Shown in pieces: positions 1 through 9,068 of a DNA stretch of 64,000 nt (its first letter is position 1; each line of letters begins with the position of its first letter). Below the pieces are notes generated by a model. That model made no database searches and was not told the DNA's origin. It was given only the letters and a program-made list of their open reading frames with translations. The stretch comes from an uncultured Paracoccaceae bacterium (lineage in GTDB: Bacteria > Pseudomonadota > Alphaproteobacteria > Rhodobacterales > Rhodobacteraceae), in contig CATOSU010000001.1 of assembly GCA_951812615.1 (NCBI GenBank), positions 124,001 through 188,000 on the forward strand, read 5' to 3'. The position numbers and the translations under genes are program-made.

Positions 1-305
1 GTTTCATCGTTGGCGCCGGGTTGGGGAATTTCGATGAGAACAAGGTGGCCATAGAGGAAAAGAAATTCCGCGATGAAGGCGGCGCAGAGAGAGTGACTCT
101 AAACTCGGATCAAATCGCCGCTCATACTCACCGAGTCCCGCATGGAGGCGCCGACACAGCTGTGAATATTGAGGGTTTGAGCACCGGCGTGAATTGGGGA
201 GTACGCAGAACGATTGCGAACGAAGAGACTTTGCTGTCCGGCGGCTCCCAACCCCACAACAACATGCCCCCCTACATCGCGCTCCATTTCTGCAAAAAGG
301 ACTGA
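1..305 (+). CDS. Phage tail collar-like protein, C-terminal part (truncated by window edge)
   Basis: An open frame runs in from the left edge (codons from base 3) and stops at 303-305. The visible residues begin FIVGAG and end with HNNMPPYIALHFCKKD. Both match the C-terminal signature of tail-collar / microcystin-dependent (MdpB-like) proteins, where RFIVGAG precedes a conserved HNNMPPY motif close to the end. Such proteins form the receptor-binding tip of phage tails, tailocins or related fibres. The N-terminus and upstream neighbours are outside the window, so it cannot be said whether this is a prophage gene or a domesticated one. Family assignment is fairly secure; function is inferred. 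Confidence 0.72.
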   Translation, partial: FIVGAGLGNFDENKVAIEEKKFRDEGGAERVTLNSDQIAAHTHRVPHGGADTAVNIEGLSTGVNWGVRRTIANEETLLSGGSQPHNNMPPYIALHFCKKD

Positions 306-434
306 GTGGCCACAAGCGAGTCACCCCTCCCCGGCTTCATCTTGCCTCAAATACTCCGGGGTCCGGCGGCAGCGCCCCCGGGGCAAATCATCCATGATTT
401 GCTCTCAATTCGTCCACGAATTGTCTGCGCCGCC
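306..434. other. Intergenic, no gene seen
   Basis: This short space lies between the converging tail-collar fragment and the Mrp gene. It contains a GC-rich CCGGGG/CCCCGG stretch (around 353-384) that could fold. There is no T-run, so I do not call a terminator. Confidence 0.4.
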
Positions 435-1496
435 TCAAGCCAGCCCGCGCGCGACCAGCCCCTGCGCCAGCGTCATGAACGCGGCCGCCTGCGCGCTGTC
501 CGGCGCCGAGGCCACCACCGGTACGCCGCCGTCTCCGGCCAGCCGGATATCCAGATGCAGCGGCACCTCGGCCAGCAGCGGCACGCCCAGCTTCGCGGCC
601 TCCGCGGCCACGCCGCCATGGCCGAACACGTGCTCCTCGTGTCCGCAATTGGAACAGATATGGGTCGACATGTTCTCGACCATCCCCAGGATCGGCACGT
701 TCAGCTGACGGAACATGTCCATCCCCTTGCGCGCGTCCAAGAGCGCCACGTCCTGCGGCGTGGACACGATAACCGCGCCGTCCACCGCGAATTTCTGGCT
801 CAGCGTCAGCTGCACGTCGCCGGTGCCCGGCGGCAGATCCACGATCAGCACGTCCAGACCGCCCCACTGCACCTGGTTCATCATCTGCTGCAGCGCCCCC
901 ATCAGCATCGGCCCGCGCCAGACAACGGCCTTGCCCTCCTCCATCATCAGCCCGATGGACATCATCGTCACGCCATGCGCCCTGAGCGGCAGGATGGTCT
1001 TTCCATCCGGTGACGCAGGCCGCCCCGAAACGCCCATCATCCGCGGCTGCGACGGCCCGTAAACATCGGCGTCCAGCAGACCCACCCGCCGGCCCTGCGC
1101 CGCCAGCGCCGCCGCCAGGTTCGCGGCTACGGTGGATTTGCCGACCCCGCCCTTGCCGCTGGCCACGGCAATGATCCGGTCAACCCCGGCCACCTTCTGC
1201 GGCCCCTGCGGCGCGGCCGGTTTGCGCGCAGCCTTCAGGTCCGGCGGCGCCTTGGCCGAATGCGCGGTCATCATCGCCGAAACCTGCGCCACGCCCAGCG
1301 CCTTCACCCGGGCCTCGGCCTCGGCCCGGACCGGCTCCATCGCCTGCGACCGCTCCGGATCGATCTCCAGCACGAAACTGACCCGGTCCTCCTCGACCGT
1401 CAGCGCGCGCAGGATCCCTGCGGCAACGATATCCTGCCCCGACGCCGGGTCGGCCACCTGTTTCAGAACTTCCAGTACCGCCTCTTGCGTCGCCAT
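435..1496 (-). CDS. mrp: Mrp/ApbC-family iron-sulfur cluster carrier ATPase
   Basis: Predicted 353-residue cytosolic P-loop ATPase that binds and hands over [4Fe-4S] clusters to apoproteins. The N-terminal third is the MIP18/DUF59-type domain (ATQEAVLEVLKQVADPASG). It is followed by the deviant Walker A GKGGVGKST, the LLDADVYGPSQPRMMG segment typical of Mrp, VDLPPGTGD, and the C-terminal CSNCGH pair of cysteines that holds the cluster between subunits. The start at 1496 is preferred over longer in-frame versions because GAGGGCAGG lies just upstream and the protein then begins as family members do. It is transcribed divergently from the sulfatase at 1645. Assignment is firm. Confidence 0.93.
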   Translation of the reverse strand: MATQEAVLEVLKQVADPASGQDIVAAGILRALTVEEDRVSFVLEIDPERSQAMEPVRAEAEARVKALGVAQVSAMMTAHSAKAPPDLKAARKPAAPQGPQKVAGVDRIIAVASGKGGVGKSTVAANLAAALAAQGRRVGLLDADVYGPSQPRMMGVSGRPASPDGKTILPLRAHGVTMMSIGLMMEEGKAVVWRGPMLMGALQQMMNQVQWGGLDVLIVDLPPGTGDVQLTLSQKFAVDGAVIVSTPQDVALLDARKGMDMFRQLNVPILGMVENMSTHICSNCGHEEHVFGHGGVAAEAAKLGVPLLAEVPLHLDIRLAGDGGVPVVASAPDSAQAAAFMTLAQGLVARGLA

Positions 1497-1644
1497 CCTG
1501 CCCTCGCTTTTCTGCCTGTCTGCGCGCTTACCACCGCTGTCCGCCGGCCAGCAACCTTTCACTTAACCCGCCCGCCCCGGCACGCAAGGGCTTGGCGCAA
1601 TGAGCCCGGCCTGTCACAACTTGTCCAGCACAAGGAGACCGGAC

Positions 1645-2985
1645 ATGACCGCAGGATCGCGCCCGAACATCGTCTTCATCATGGCCGACAATCTGGGCTG
1701 GGGCGAGCTGGGCTGTTACGGCGGCGGCGCGCTGCGCGGCGCACCGACCCCGCGCATCGACGCGCTGGCGCGGCAGGGGCTGATGCTGCAGAATTTCAAC
1801 GTCGAAAGCGACTGCGTGCCAACCCGCTCGGCTTTCATGACCGGCCGGCACCCGGTCCGCACCGGGGCGCTGCAATCGGTGGCGCCGAACCTGCCGCAGG
1901 GCATCGCACCGTGGGAAATCACTCTCGCGCAACAGTTTAAGTCGGCCGGGTACCGCACTGCAATGTACGGCAAATGGCATCTCGGCGACCGCCCCGGCCG
2001 GCACCCGCATGACCGCGGCTTCGACGACTGGTACGGCATCCCGCGCACCACCGACGAGGTGTTTTTCACCGACAGCATCGGCTTTGATCCCGAGGTCGCC
2101 ATCATCCCGCAGATCATGGAAGGCAAGGCCGGGCAACCGGCCCGCGAGATCGGCGAATATGACAAAACCGCCCGGCGCATGATCGACCACGAGATCACAA
2201 GCCGGGCCATTGCCTATCTCGAGGAACACGGGAACGGGCCGGACCCGTTCTTCCTGTTCCTGCCGATCATCAACCTGCACTTCCCGACCCTGTCGCACCC
2301 CGATTTCGATGGCAGATCGGGCTATGGCGGCAATGCCGACTGTATGCTGGAAATGGATCATCGCGTTGGCCAGATCCTGGATGCGATGGACCGGCTGAAC
2401 CTCACCGATGACACGCTGCTGGTCTTCTGTTCCGACAACGGGCCCGAGTTCCGCAACCCGTGGCGCGGCACGGCTGGCCCCTGGCGTGGCACCTATCATA
2501 CCGCAATGGAGGGCAGCCTGCGCGTGCCCTGTATCCTGCGCTGGCCCGGCCGGATCGCGCCGGGGCGGGTCAGCGACGAAATCGTGCATGTCTCGGATTT
2601 CTACGCCACGCTGTCGGCCCTGGCCGGCGTGCCGCTGCCAGACGACCGGCCCATCGACGCCATCGACCAATCCGTGTTTTTCTTCGACGGGGCCGAAACA
2701 TCGGCCCGCGAAGGATTTCCGTTCTATATCAAGGGCGAGCTGCACGCAGTCAAATGGCGCGACTGGAAGTTGCATTTTCACTGGCAGCCAGAGGTCAACG
2801 AAGGCAAGGGCAAGCTCGAAAGCCCCTATCTCTTCAATATCAAGATCGACCCAAAGGAAGAGCATGACATCCTGGTCACCCATACCTGGGTGATGGGCCC
2901 GATCATGCAGATGGTGCAGCAGATGCGCGACAGCCTGGCAGCCCACCCGCCCATCGCACCGGGAGCGGACGCGCCGGTCCTCTGA
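1645..2985 (+). CDS. Sulfatase (arylsulfatase family), no signal peptide
   Basis: A 446-residue type I sulfatase. NIVFIMADNLGWGELGCYGG near the N-terminus gives the first metal-binding aspartate. The modification motif is C57-V-P-T-R followed by SAFMTGRHPVRTG, so Cys57 should be converted to formylglycine. KWHLGD and FCSDNGPE supply later active-site residues. The start has a clear AAGGAGA 6-7 bases upstream. There is no export signal, so a cytosolic enzyme acting on an imported sulfate ester is most likely; the substrate cannot be read from sequence. CPTR rather than CPSR is a common variant. No formylglycine-generating enzyme is in the window. It converges on mfd, with two hairpins between the genes. 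Confidence 0.9.
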   Translation: MTAGSRPNIVFIMADNLGWGELGCYGGGALRGAPTPRIDALARQGLMLQNFNVESDCVPTRSAFMTGRHPVRTGALQSVAPNLPQGIAPWEITLAQQFKSAGYRTAMYGKWHLGDRPGRHPHDRGFDDWYGIPRTTDEVFFTDSIGFDPEVAIIPQIMEGKAGQPAREIGEYDKTARRMIDHEITSRAIAYLEEHGNGPDPFFLFLPIINLHFPTLSHPDFDGRSGYGGNADCMLEMDHRVGQILDAMDRLNLTDDTLLVFCSDNGPEFRNPWRGTAGPWRGTYHTAMEGSLRVPCILRWPGRIAPGRVSDEIVHVSDFYATLSALAGVPLPDDRPIDAIDQSVFFFDGAETSAREGFPFYIKGELHAVKWRDWKLHFHWQPEVNEGKGKLESPYLFNIKIDPKEEHDILVTHTWVMGPIMQMVQQMRDSLAAHPPIAPGADAPVL

Positions 2986-2992
2986 CCGGGCG

Positions 2993-3040
2993 CCGTTTTC
3001 TTTCAAAGAAAACGGCCCGGAAACTTTGAAAGTTTCCGGG
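2993..3040. terminator. Two back-to-back hairpins between converging genes
   Basis: Two perfect inverted repeats lie in tandem. The first is 2993-3015 with arms CCGTTTTCTTT/AAAGAAAACGG. The second is 3016-3040 with arms CCCGGAAACTT/AAGTTTCCGGG and a 3-base loop. They sit between the sulfatase stop and the mfd stop, so a bidirectional transcription terminator is the simplest reading, although classic T-tracts are absent. Confidence 0.55.
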
Positions 3041-3050
3041 ACCCAACGGG

Positions 3051-6000
3051 TCAGACCTTCGTCATCCGCGCCAGATCCTGCGCGATGGCAAATGCGCCCT
3101 TGATCTTGTCGCTGTCCCGCTTCCAGTCGCGGCGCACAACGATCTTGTTGTCCTTCACCTTGGCCAGCCCGTCCTGCCCCTGAATGAACTTCACCAGACC
3201 CTCGGGCGAGGCGAACTTGTCATTGTGAAATTGGATCGTCGCACCGCGCGGCCCGCCGTCAAGCTTGGCGATCCCGGCGCGTTTGCACATCGCCTTGATC
3301 CGAACCACCAGAAGCAGCGTGTTGACTTCCTTCGGCAGCTTGCCGAAGCGGTCGATCAATTCCGCGGCAAACCCTTCCAGTTCAACTTTGGTCGTCAAGC
3401 TGCTGAGCCGGCGGTACAATCCCAACCGCACATCCAGATCCGGCACATAGTCCTCGGGGATCAGCACCGGAACGCCCAGATTGATCTGCGGCGCCCACTG
3501 GTCATCGGCGTCCGACAACCCCTCCATCTCGCCCGCGCGGATCTTGGCGATCGCCTCTTCCAGCATCGACTGATACAGCTCATAGCCCACGTCGCGCATC
3601 TGGCCCGACTGTTCCTCGCCCAGCAAGTTGCCCGCGCCACGAATGTCCAGATCCTGACTGGCCAGCGTGAACCCCGCCCCCAGCGTGTCGAGCGAGCCCA
3701 GAACCCGCAGGCGCTTTTCGGCCGCCGGGGTCAGCCGCGCCCGCGGCTTGGTCGTCAGATAGGCGTAAGCCCGGGTCTTGGACCGGCCCACCCGGCCCCG
3801 GATCTGGTAGAGCTGCGCCAGCCCGAACATGTCCGCCCGGTGCACCACCATCGTGTTCGCGGTCGGGATGTCGAGCCCGCTTTCAACGATCGTGGTGGCC
3901 AGCAACACGTCGAACTTGCCGTCGTAAAAGGCGTTCATCCGGTCATCCAGCTCACCCGCCGCCATCTGCCCGTGAGCAATAACATAGCTGACCTCGGGCA
4001 CCTGATCCTGCAGGAATGCCTCGATATCCGGCAGGTCCGAAATCCGCGGCACCACGTAAAAACTCTGCCCGCCGCGGTAATGCTCGCGTAACAAAGCCTC
4101 GCGGATCGTGACCGCGTCAAACTCGCTCACATAGGTCCGGATCGCCAGCCGGTCCACTGGCGGCGTCCCGATAATGCTCAGATCGCGCACCCCCGACAGC
4201 GACAACTGCAGCGTGCGCGGGATCGGTGTGGCGGTCAGCGTCAGAACATGAATGTCCGACCGCAACGCCTTCAGCCGCTCCTTGTGCGACACGCCGAAAT
4301 GCTGCTCCTCGTCCACAACCAGCAGGCCGAGGTTCTGAAACCGCACCCCCTTGGCTAACAGCGCATGGGTGCCGATCACGATATCGACCGTGCCCCGGGC
4401 CAACCCGTCGCGTGTCTGCTGCGCCTCCTTGCCTGAAACAAAGCGGCTAAGCTGCCGCACTTCCATCGGAAACCCGCGGAACCGCTCGCGGAAGCTGGCC
4501 GCGTGCTGCCGCGCCAGCAGGGTGGTCGGCGCAATCACCGCCACCTGCACCCCGGACATCGCCGCGACAAAAGCCGCGCGCATCGCCACCTCGGTCTTGC
4601 CGAACCCGACATCGCCACAAATCAGCCGGTCCATCGGCTGTCCTGCGGTCATATCCTCCAGCACGTCGCCGATGGCGCGTAGCTGATCGTCGGTTTCCTG
4701 ATAGGGAAAGCGCGCACAGAACGCATCCCAGCTGCCCGGAGGCGGCTCAAGGATCGGCGCCCGCCGCAGCGCCCGCTCGGCGGCCACCCGGATCAGCCGC
4801 TCGGCCATCTCCCGGATGCGTTCCTTCAGCTTGGCCTTCTTGGCCTGCCACGCACCACCGCCCAGCCGGTCCAGCAACCCCTCGTCATGGCCGTATTTCG
4901 ACAGTAATTCGATGTTCTCGACCGGCAGGTACAACTTGGCCGCATCCGCATATTCCAGCAGCAGGCATTCATGCGCGGCCCCCGCCGCGGTGATCACCTC
5001 CAGACCGCGATATCGGCCAATCCCGTGATCCACATGCACCACCAGATCACCGGGGCTCAGCGATTGCGTCTCGGTCAGGAAATTCTCGGCCCGCCGCCGT
5101 TTGCGCGGTGCCCGGATCAGCCGGTCGCCCAGAACGTCCTGCTCGGCGATCACCGTCAGATCGGGCGTTTCAAACCCGTGCTCCAGCGCCCAGACCGCCA
5201 GATGCAGACCGCGTTTGCCGATCCGCGTCCCATCCCGGACCGGCACCGCTTCGGCCAGCCCCTCGTCTTCGATCAGCCCTGTCAGACGCTCGCGCGCGCC
5301 TTCGGAATAGCTGGCAACCAGCACCGGACCGTCCTGAAGCCGTGTCTTAATGTGCTCTGCAAAGGCCCCGAACAGGCTGACATTTTCCTGCTGACGCTCG
5401 GGCGAGAAATTGCGCCCGATGCGCCCGCCGGCATCGATCACCCCCGGGCCCGTGGCCTGCGGCAGCGGGTGGAACTGCAGCACCCGCCGGTCCGCGACGG
5501 CCGCGCACCAGGCTGCGTCATCCAGATACAACAGCCCCGGAGGACAGGGCTTGTAAATCGTGTCGACCCGCTTTTTCGCCTCCAGCGCCAGCCGCCGGGT
5601 TTCGTACTGATCCTCGATCGCCTCCCACCGGCTCAGCCGGGCCGGCGTGACCTGATCGTCCAGCGTCACCACAGCAGTCTCCGGCAGATAGTCAAACAGC
5701 GTTTCCAGCCGCGCGTGGAAAAACGGCAGCCAGTGCTCCGCGCCAGCATGTTTGCGGCCCGCACTCACCGCCTCGTACAGCGGATCGTCATTGCCCACGG
5801 CCCCGAACTCGACGCGGTAATTCTGCCGGAACCGGGTGATCGCCGCGTCGTCGAGGATCACCTCGCTGACCGGGGCCAGCTCCACCACCGACAGCTTTTC
5901 GGTGGTGCGCTGGCTGGCCGGGTCGAACCGCCGCGCCCCGTCCAGCACGTCCCCGAACAGGTCCAGCCGTACCGGCCCGCCCTCCCCCGGCGGATAGATA

Positions 6001-6497
6001 TCGATGATCCCGCCGCGGATCGCGTAGTCGCCCGGCTCCAACACCGTCGGCGCCTGCGCAAACCCCATCCGGACCAGAAAACTGCGCAGCGCCGCCTCGT
6101 CCACGCGCCCGCCCACCCGGGCCGAAAACGCCGCCTCGCGCAACACCTCGCGCGCCGGCACGCGCTGGGTGGCCGCGTTCAGCGTGGTCAGCATTGCGAA
6201 GTGCTGCGGCATGTCATGCGCCAGCGCCGCCAGCGTCGCCATACGCTGCGCAGAGATGTCGGCATTGGGCGACACCCGGTCGAACGGCAGGCAATCCCAC
6301 CCCGGGAAAACAAAGATCGGAAGGTCAGGCGCAAAGAACCGCAGCGCCGCCTGCATCGCCGCCAGCCGCTTGTCATCGCGGGCCACGTGCAGAACCGGCG
6401 CGGCGGTGCGGTCCAGCTCTTTCAGGATCAGGCGGGCGTCAAAACCTTCGGGCGCGCCCCCGACGGTTATATGCGCGTCTCGGGTCATGGCTGTCAC
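3051..6497 (-). CDS. mfd: Transcription-repair coupling factor (Mfd)
   Basis: 1148 residues, the same length as E. coli Mfd. It displaces RNA polymerase stalled at DNA damage and recruits UvrA. In order, the sequence shows a UvrB-like N-terminal region (WDCLPFDRVSPN, GGIIDIYPPG), the RNA-polymerase interaction domain (GDLVVHVDHGIGRYRGLE), RecG-like translocase motifs in the middle third (ICGDVGFGKTE Walker A, the DEEQ box, LTATPIPRTL, QIRGRVGRS) and a C-terminal TRCF domain. A second ATG lies three codons in; ribosome-binding sites do not decide between them. The gene downstream (6520) is on the same strand and precedes it by 22 bases, so co-transcription is likely. Confidence 0.97.
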   Translation of the reverse strand: MTAMTRDAHITVGGAPEGFDARLILKELDRTAAPVLHVARDDKRLAAMQAALRFFAPDLPIFVFPGWDCLPFDRVSPNADISAQRMATLAALAHDMPQHFAMLTTLNAATQRVPAREVLREAAFSARVGGRVDEAALRSFLVRMGFAQAPTVLEPGDYAIRGGIIDIYPPGEGGPVRLDLFGDVLDGARRFDPASQRTTEKLSVVELAPVSEVILDDAAITRFRQNYRVEFGAVGNDDPLYEAVSAGRKHAGAEHWLPFFHARLETLFDYLPETAVVTLDDQVTPARLSRWEAIEDQYETRRLALEAKKRVDTIYKPCPPGLLYLDDAAWCAAVADRRVLQFHPLPQATGPGVIDAGGRIGRNFSPERQQENVSLFGAFAEHIKTRLQDGPVLVASYSEGARERLTGLIEDEGLAEAVPVRDGTRIGKRGLHLAVWALEHGFETPDLTVIAEQDVLGDRLIRAPRKRRRAENFLTETQSLSPGDLVVHVDHGIGRYRGLEVITAAGAAHECLLLEYADAAKLYLPVENIELLSKYGHDEGLLDRLGGGAWQAKKAKLKERIREMAERLIRVAAERALRRAPILEPPPGSWDAFCARFPYQETDDQLRAIGDVLEDMTAGQPMDRLICGDVGFGKTEVAMRAAFVAAMSGVQVAVIAPTTLLARQHAASFRERFRGFPMEVRQLSRFVSGKEAQQTRDGLARGTVDIVIGTHALLAKGVRFQNLGLLVVDEEQHFGVSHKERLKALRSDIHVLTLTATPIPRTLQLSLSGVRDLSIIGTPPVDRLAIRTYVSEFDAVTIREALLREHYRGGQSFYVVPRISDLPDIEAFLQDQVPEVSYVIAHGQMAAGELDDRMNAFYDGKFDVLLATTIVESGLDIPTANTMVVHRADMFGLAQLYQIRGRVGRSKTRAYAYLTTKPRARLTPAAEKRLRVLGSLDTLGAGFTLASQDLDIRGAGNLLGEEQSGQMRDVGYELYQSMLEEAIAKIRAGEMEGLSDADDQWAPQINLGVPVLIPEDYVPDLDVRLGLYRRLSSLTTKVELEGFAAELIDRFGKLPKEVNTLLLVVRIKAMCKRAGIAKLDGGPRGATIQFHNDKFASPEGLVKFIQGQDGLAKVKDNKIVVRRDWKRDSDKIKGAFAIAQDLARMTKV

Positions 6498-6519
6498 ATC
6501 GGGCCTGCGGCCCGTCCGG

Positions 6520-7047
6520 TCAATCGCTCAGAGGGCTGAGCGCGATGTTTTGGTACATGCCCCACAGGGCGGTGATGAAAATCGACACGGCACCGATCAT
6601 CTGGATGTAGATCCGGCAGCGCGACAGGCGGCGGCGCAGCTCGGCGCCGCGCTCCTGCCGGTCAGTGATTGTGCGGGCCATGGCCAGCGTCAGCAACACC
6701 ACGCAGCACATTGGAAAGGCTAAAAGAAACACGGCCTGCGCAAATTCGATGTCATAAAACCAGCCGAGGATCAGCAACATGGTCAGCAGAAAACAGGCCA
6801 GGGCCAGGATCACCAGCCCGGCAGTGTTGGCGATATACAGAAGCCGCGCGGCGTTGACGTCCACGATGGCCTCCAGATCGGCCTCGGCCTGACCGCCGAT
6901 GCGGCGGGCGCGATAGACCATGTCAAACGGCACGCCCATGACCCAGTGGCTGGCCGACGACCACACCACCGCCAGCGCGATCCAGAACCAGAGGTTCGAA
7001 AACGACCGCGTGTCGATCAGTTCGAAAATGGTTGTGTACCAGTCCAC
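6520..7047 (-). CDS. Conserved alphaproteobacterial membrane protein upstream of mfd
   Basis: 175 residues with about four hydrophobic segments: roughly residues 20-40 (LWFWIALAVVWSSASHWVMG), 72-95, 100-122 and 148-165. A charged stretch rich in Arg (TDRQERGAELRRRLSR) lies before the last helix. I recognise it as a protein conserved in Rhodobacterales that some genomes annotate as a component of the SufBCD complex. Nothing in the sequence itself supports an Fe-S role, so I leave the function open. It is transcribed toward mfd and divergently from hemB, with 119 bases of shared promoter space. Confidence 0.7.
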   Translation of the reverse strand: MDWYTTIFELIDTRSFSNLWFWIALAVVWSSASHWVMGVPFDMVYRARRIGGQAEADLEAIVDVNAARLLYIANTAGLVILALACFLLTMLLILGWFYDIEFAQAVFLLAFPMCCVVLLTLAMARTITDRQERGAELRRRLSRCRIYIQMIGAVSIFITALWGMYQNIALSPLSD

Positions 7048-7166
7048 GCCCGAAACCCTCTGCCTCCGTTTTCGGACGCCTGCTGCCCGTTACCGCAGCC
7101 CCTCCCTCTTGTGAGAGGCCCTTTTCCATGCCACCAGTCGGGGAATTGTTCAAGGAGGTCTGTCAG

Positions 7167-8165
7167 ATGCGTCCCACCATTGCGTCCTTTCCGTCCGCCC
7201 GCCCGCGCCGGGCGCGTCAATCGCCGGCGATCCGGTCCATGGTGCGCGAAAACGTGGTGACACCCGCAGACTTCATCTGGCCGGTTTTCGTGCGCGACGG
7301 AACCGGGGTCGAGGAACCGGTACCCTCCATGCCCGGCGTGGTGCGCCGCTCGGTCGACCTGATCGGGGCAGCCGCAAAAGAAGCCTACGGGCTGGGCATC
7401 CCGGCGATCTGCGTCTTTCCCTATACCTCAATGGACGCCCGGACCGAGGATTGCGCCATGGCCTGGGACCGCGACAACATTGCCAACCGCGCCATTCGCG
7501 AGATCAAGGACGCGGTGCCCGAAATGGCGGTGATGACCGACATCGCGCTCGATCCTTACAACATCAACGGCCATGACGGGTTTGTGGTGAATGGCGAGAT
7601 CGTCAACGACCGCACCGTCGAAGCGCTGGTCAAAATGGCGCTGGCACAGGCCGACTGCGGGGCCGACATCCTCGGGCCGTCGGACATGATGGACGGACGC
7701 ATCGGCGCGATCCGGTCGGCGCTGGAGGCCGAAGGCCACCAACGCGTGATGATCCTCAGCTACGCCGCCAAATTCGCCTCGGCCTTTTACGGGCCCTTCC
7801 GCGATGCCGTGGGCGCGTCCTCGGCGCTCACGGGCGACAAGAACACCTATCAGATCGACCCGGCCAATTCGGACGAGGCGCTGCGGATGATCGAACGCGA
7901 CCTTGCCGAGGGCGCAGACATGGTCATGGTCAAACCCGGCCTGCCCTATCTCGATGTCTGCCGGCGGGTCAAAGACACGTTCGGCGCACCGACCTTCGCC
8001 TATCAGGTGTCAGGCGAATTCGCGATGATCCGCGCCGCGGCAGAAAACGGCTGGATCGACGGACAGAAAGTGATGCTCGAAAGCCTGACCGCCTTCAAAC
8101 GCGCCGGCTGCGACGGGGTTCTGACCTATTTCGCGCCGGAGGCGGCAAAGGTTTTGCTGGGCTGA
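7167..8165 (+). CDS. hemB: Delta-aminolevulinic acid dehydratase (porphobilinogen synthase)
   Basis: 332 residues; condenses two 5-aminolevulinates to porphobilinogen in heme, corrin and bacteriochlorophyll synthesis. Both active-site lysines are visible: Lys202 in LSYAAKFASAFYGPFR and Lys256 in MVKPGLPYLD, the Schiff-base residue. The active-site metal region lacks the zinc cysteine cluster and instead reads DIALDPYNINGHDG, the magnesium-type pattern known in alphaproteobacteria and Pseudomonas. The start at 7167 has AAGGAGG at 7152-7158; upstream in-frame codons are not credible. It stands alone on its strand. Confidence 0.97.
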   Translation: MRPTIASFPSARPRRARQSPAIRSMVRENVVTPADFIWPVFVRDGTGVEEPVPSMPGVVRRSVDLIGAAAKEAYGLGIPAICVFPYTSMDARTEDCAMAWDRDNIANRAIREIKDAVPEMAVMTDIALDPYNINGHDGFVVNGEIVNDRTVEALVKMALAQADCGADILGPSDMMDGRIGAIRSALEAEGHQRVMILSYAAKFASAFYGPFRDAVGASSALTGDKNTYQIDPANSDEALRMIERDLAEGADMVMVKPGLPYLDVCRRVKDTFGAPTFAYQVSGEFAMIRAAAENGWIDGQKVMLESLTAFKRAGCDGVLTYFAPEAAKVLLG

Positions 8166-8247
8166 AGCGGCAATCGCGGGGCATCGTCTTCCCACCCCCA
8201 ACACGCCCCGAAAGGGCGACCAGCTATTCCATCACTGTTTCCGGGCG

Positions 8248-8781
8248 CTAATCACTATTCAGACCCACCGTCGTTTGTCTGAAAGCAGTGGTTTGCGCGG
8301 AGGTATCCTGCGGGCTTTCTTCCGGCGTGTGAAAGACATTCCACATCTGCTCAAACAGGTCGATGTTTCGCATGACGTCCGAATACTCTTCCGCAAATTC
8401 CGGCGTTTCAATTTCGGTGCTGTATTCAGAAAGAAATTCAGCTGCCCGACGGTAAATCGATGGATCGGACCCCGGAAGAGTGTTGGCAAGCACATCAATC
8501 GTCTGTCGCATTTTTGCGATCTGTCGCTGCGCCCAGTCGCGACCATGCGTGCCCGCCATTACCTTTTCCAGAACATGGCAGTCAAATGCGCGGCACCCGG
8601 TCGGACGGTTGCAATAGATTCCGCACTCTCCATCATGGTGCATGCATGGCTGACGCAAATAGCCCGTGGTTTCGTCTGTTGCCAAATCCAACTCGCCCGC
8701 GCCCAGCGGTACCGCCCAGAACAGGGACCCATCGCAGCACAAGCCACATGATTTGCACAGAGAACCGTCGTCGGACGTCAT
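8248..8781 (-). CDS. YkgJ-family cysteine cluster protein
   Basis: 177 residues. The N-terminal half holds the cysteine pattern of the YkgJ / CxxCxxCC metal-chelating family: CKSCGLCC at residues 9-16, then CMHHDGECGIYCNRP and GCRAFDCH. The family is thought to bind Fe or Zn, but the reaction is unknown for most members. The C-terminal half is acidic and helical with no recognisable motif. It converges with hemB. The start lacks a strong ribosome-binding site but is the only one that keeps the first cysteine block. Confidence 0.8.
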   Translation of the reverse strand: MTSDDGSLCKSCGLCCDGSLFWAVPLGAGELDLATDETTGYLRQPCMHHDGECGIYCNRPTGCRAFDCHVLEKVMAGTHGRDWAQRQIAKMRQTIDVLANTLPGSDPSIYRRAAEFLSEYSTEIETPEFAEEYSDVMRNIDLFEQMWNVFHTPEESPQDTSAQTTAFRQTTVGLNSD

Positions 8782-9068
8782 GCCATCAGGCTAAGGGGTT
8801 GTCTGCATATTGCCAATCAATTCGGAAGAATTGATGGCTTGCCCGACGATCGGCGAAGGATGCCGCCGCCTGTCGTGAGAACCGGGAAGGCGATTGCCGT
8901 CACGCCGGGACTGCAAACTTGTCAGCGACGTCCTGAGAACGGCGATTGTTACATAGAGTGGCCTCGAAGCCGCCGTTGGATGCGCGAGGACGCACCGGTC
9001 ACCGTTTTGTGCTACCCGCGCAGCGGCGTTCCTTCCGCGGTCATTCATGCGTTGCGAATGAACTGATC
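8782..9068. other. 287-base intergenic stretch, nothing recognised
   Basis: Separates the YkgJ-type gene from the end of the first catabolic operon (9069-12980). Short open frames on both strands have no ribosome-binding site and arginine-rich, low-complexity translations typical of noise. I see no tRNA, hairpin with T-run, or operator copy here. Confidence 0.5.

Noticed and set aside
4971..6539. Plus-strand open frame of 522 codons opposite mfd
   Set aside because: Shadow of mfd; rich in Arg, Gln, His and Pro, without a ribosome-binding site.
8204..8218. CGCCC-CGAAA-GGGCG hairpin after hemB as a terminator
   Set aside because: Only five pairs and no T-run; too weak to call.
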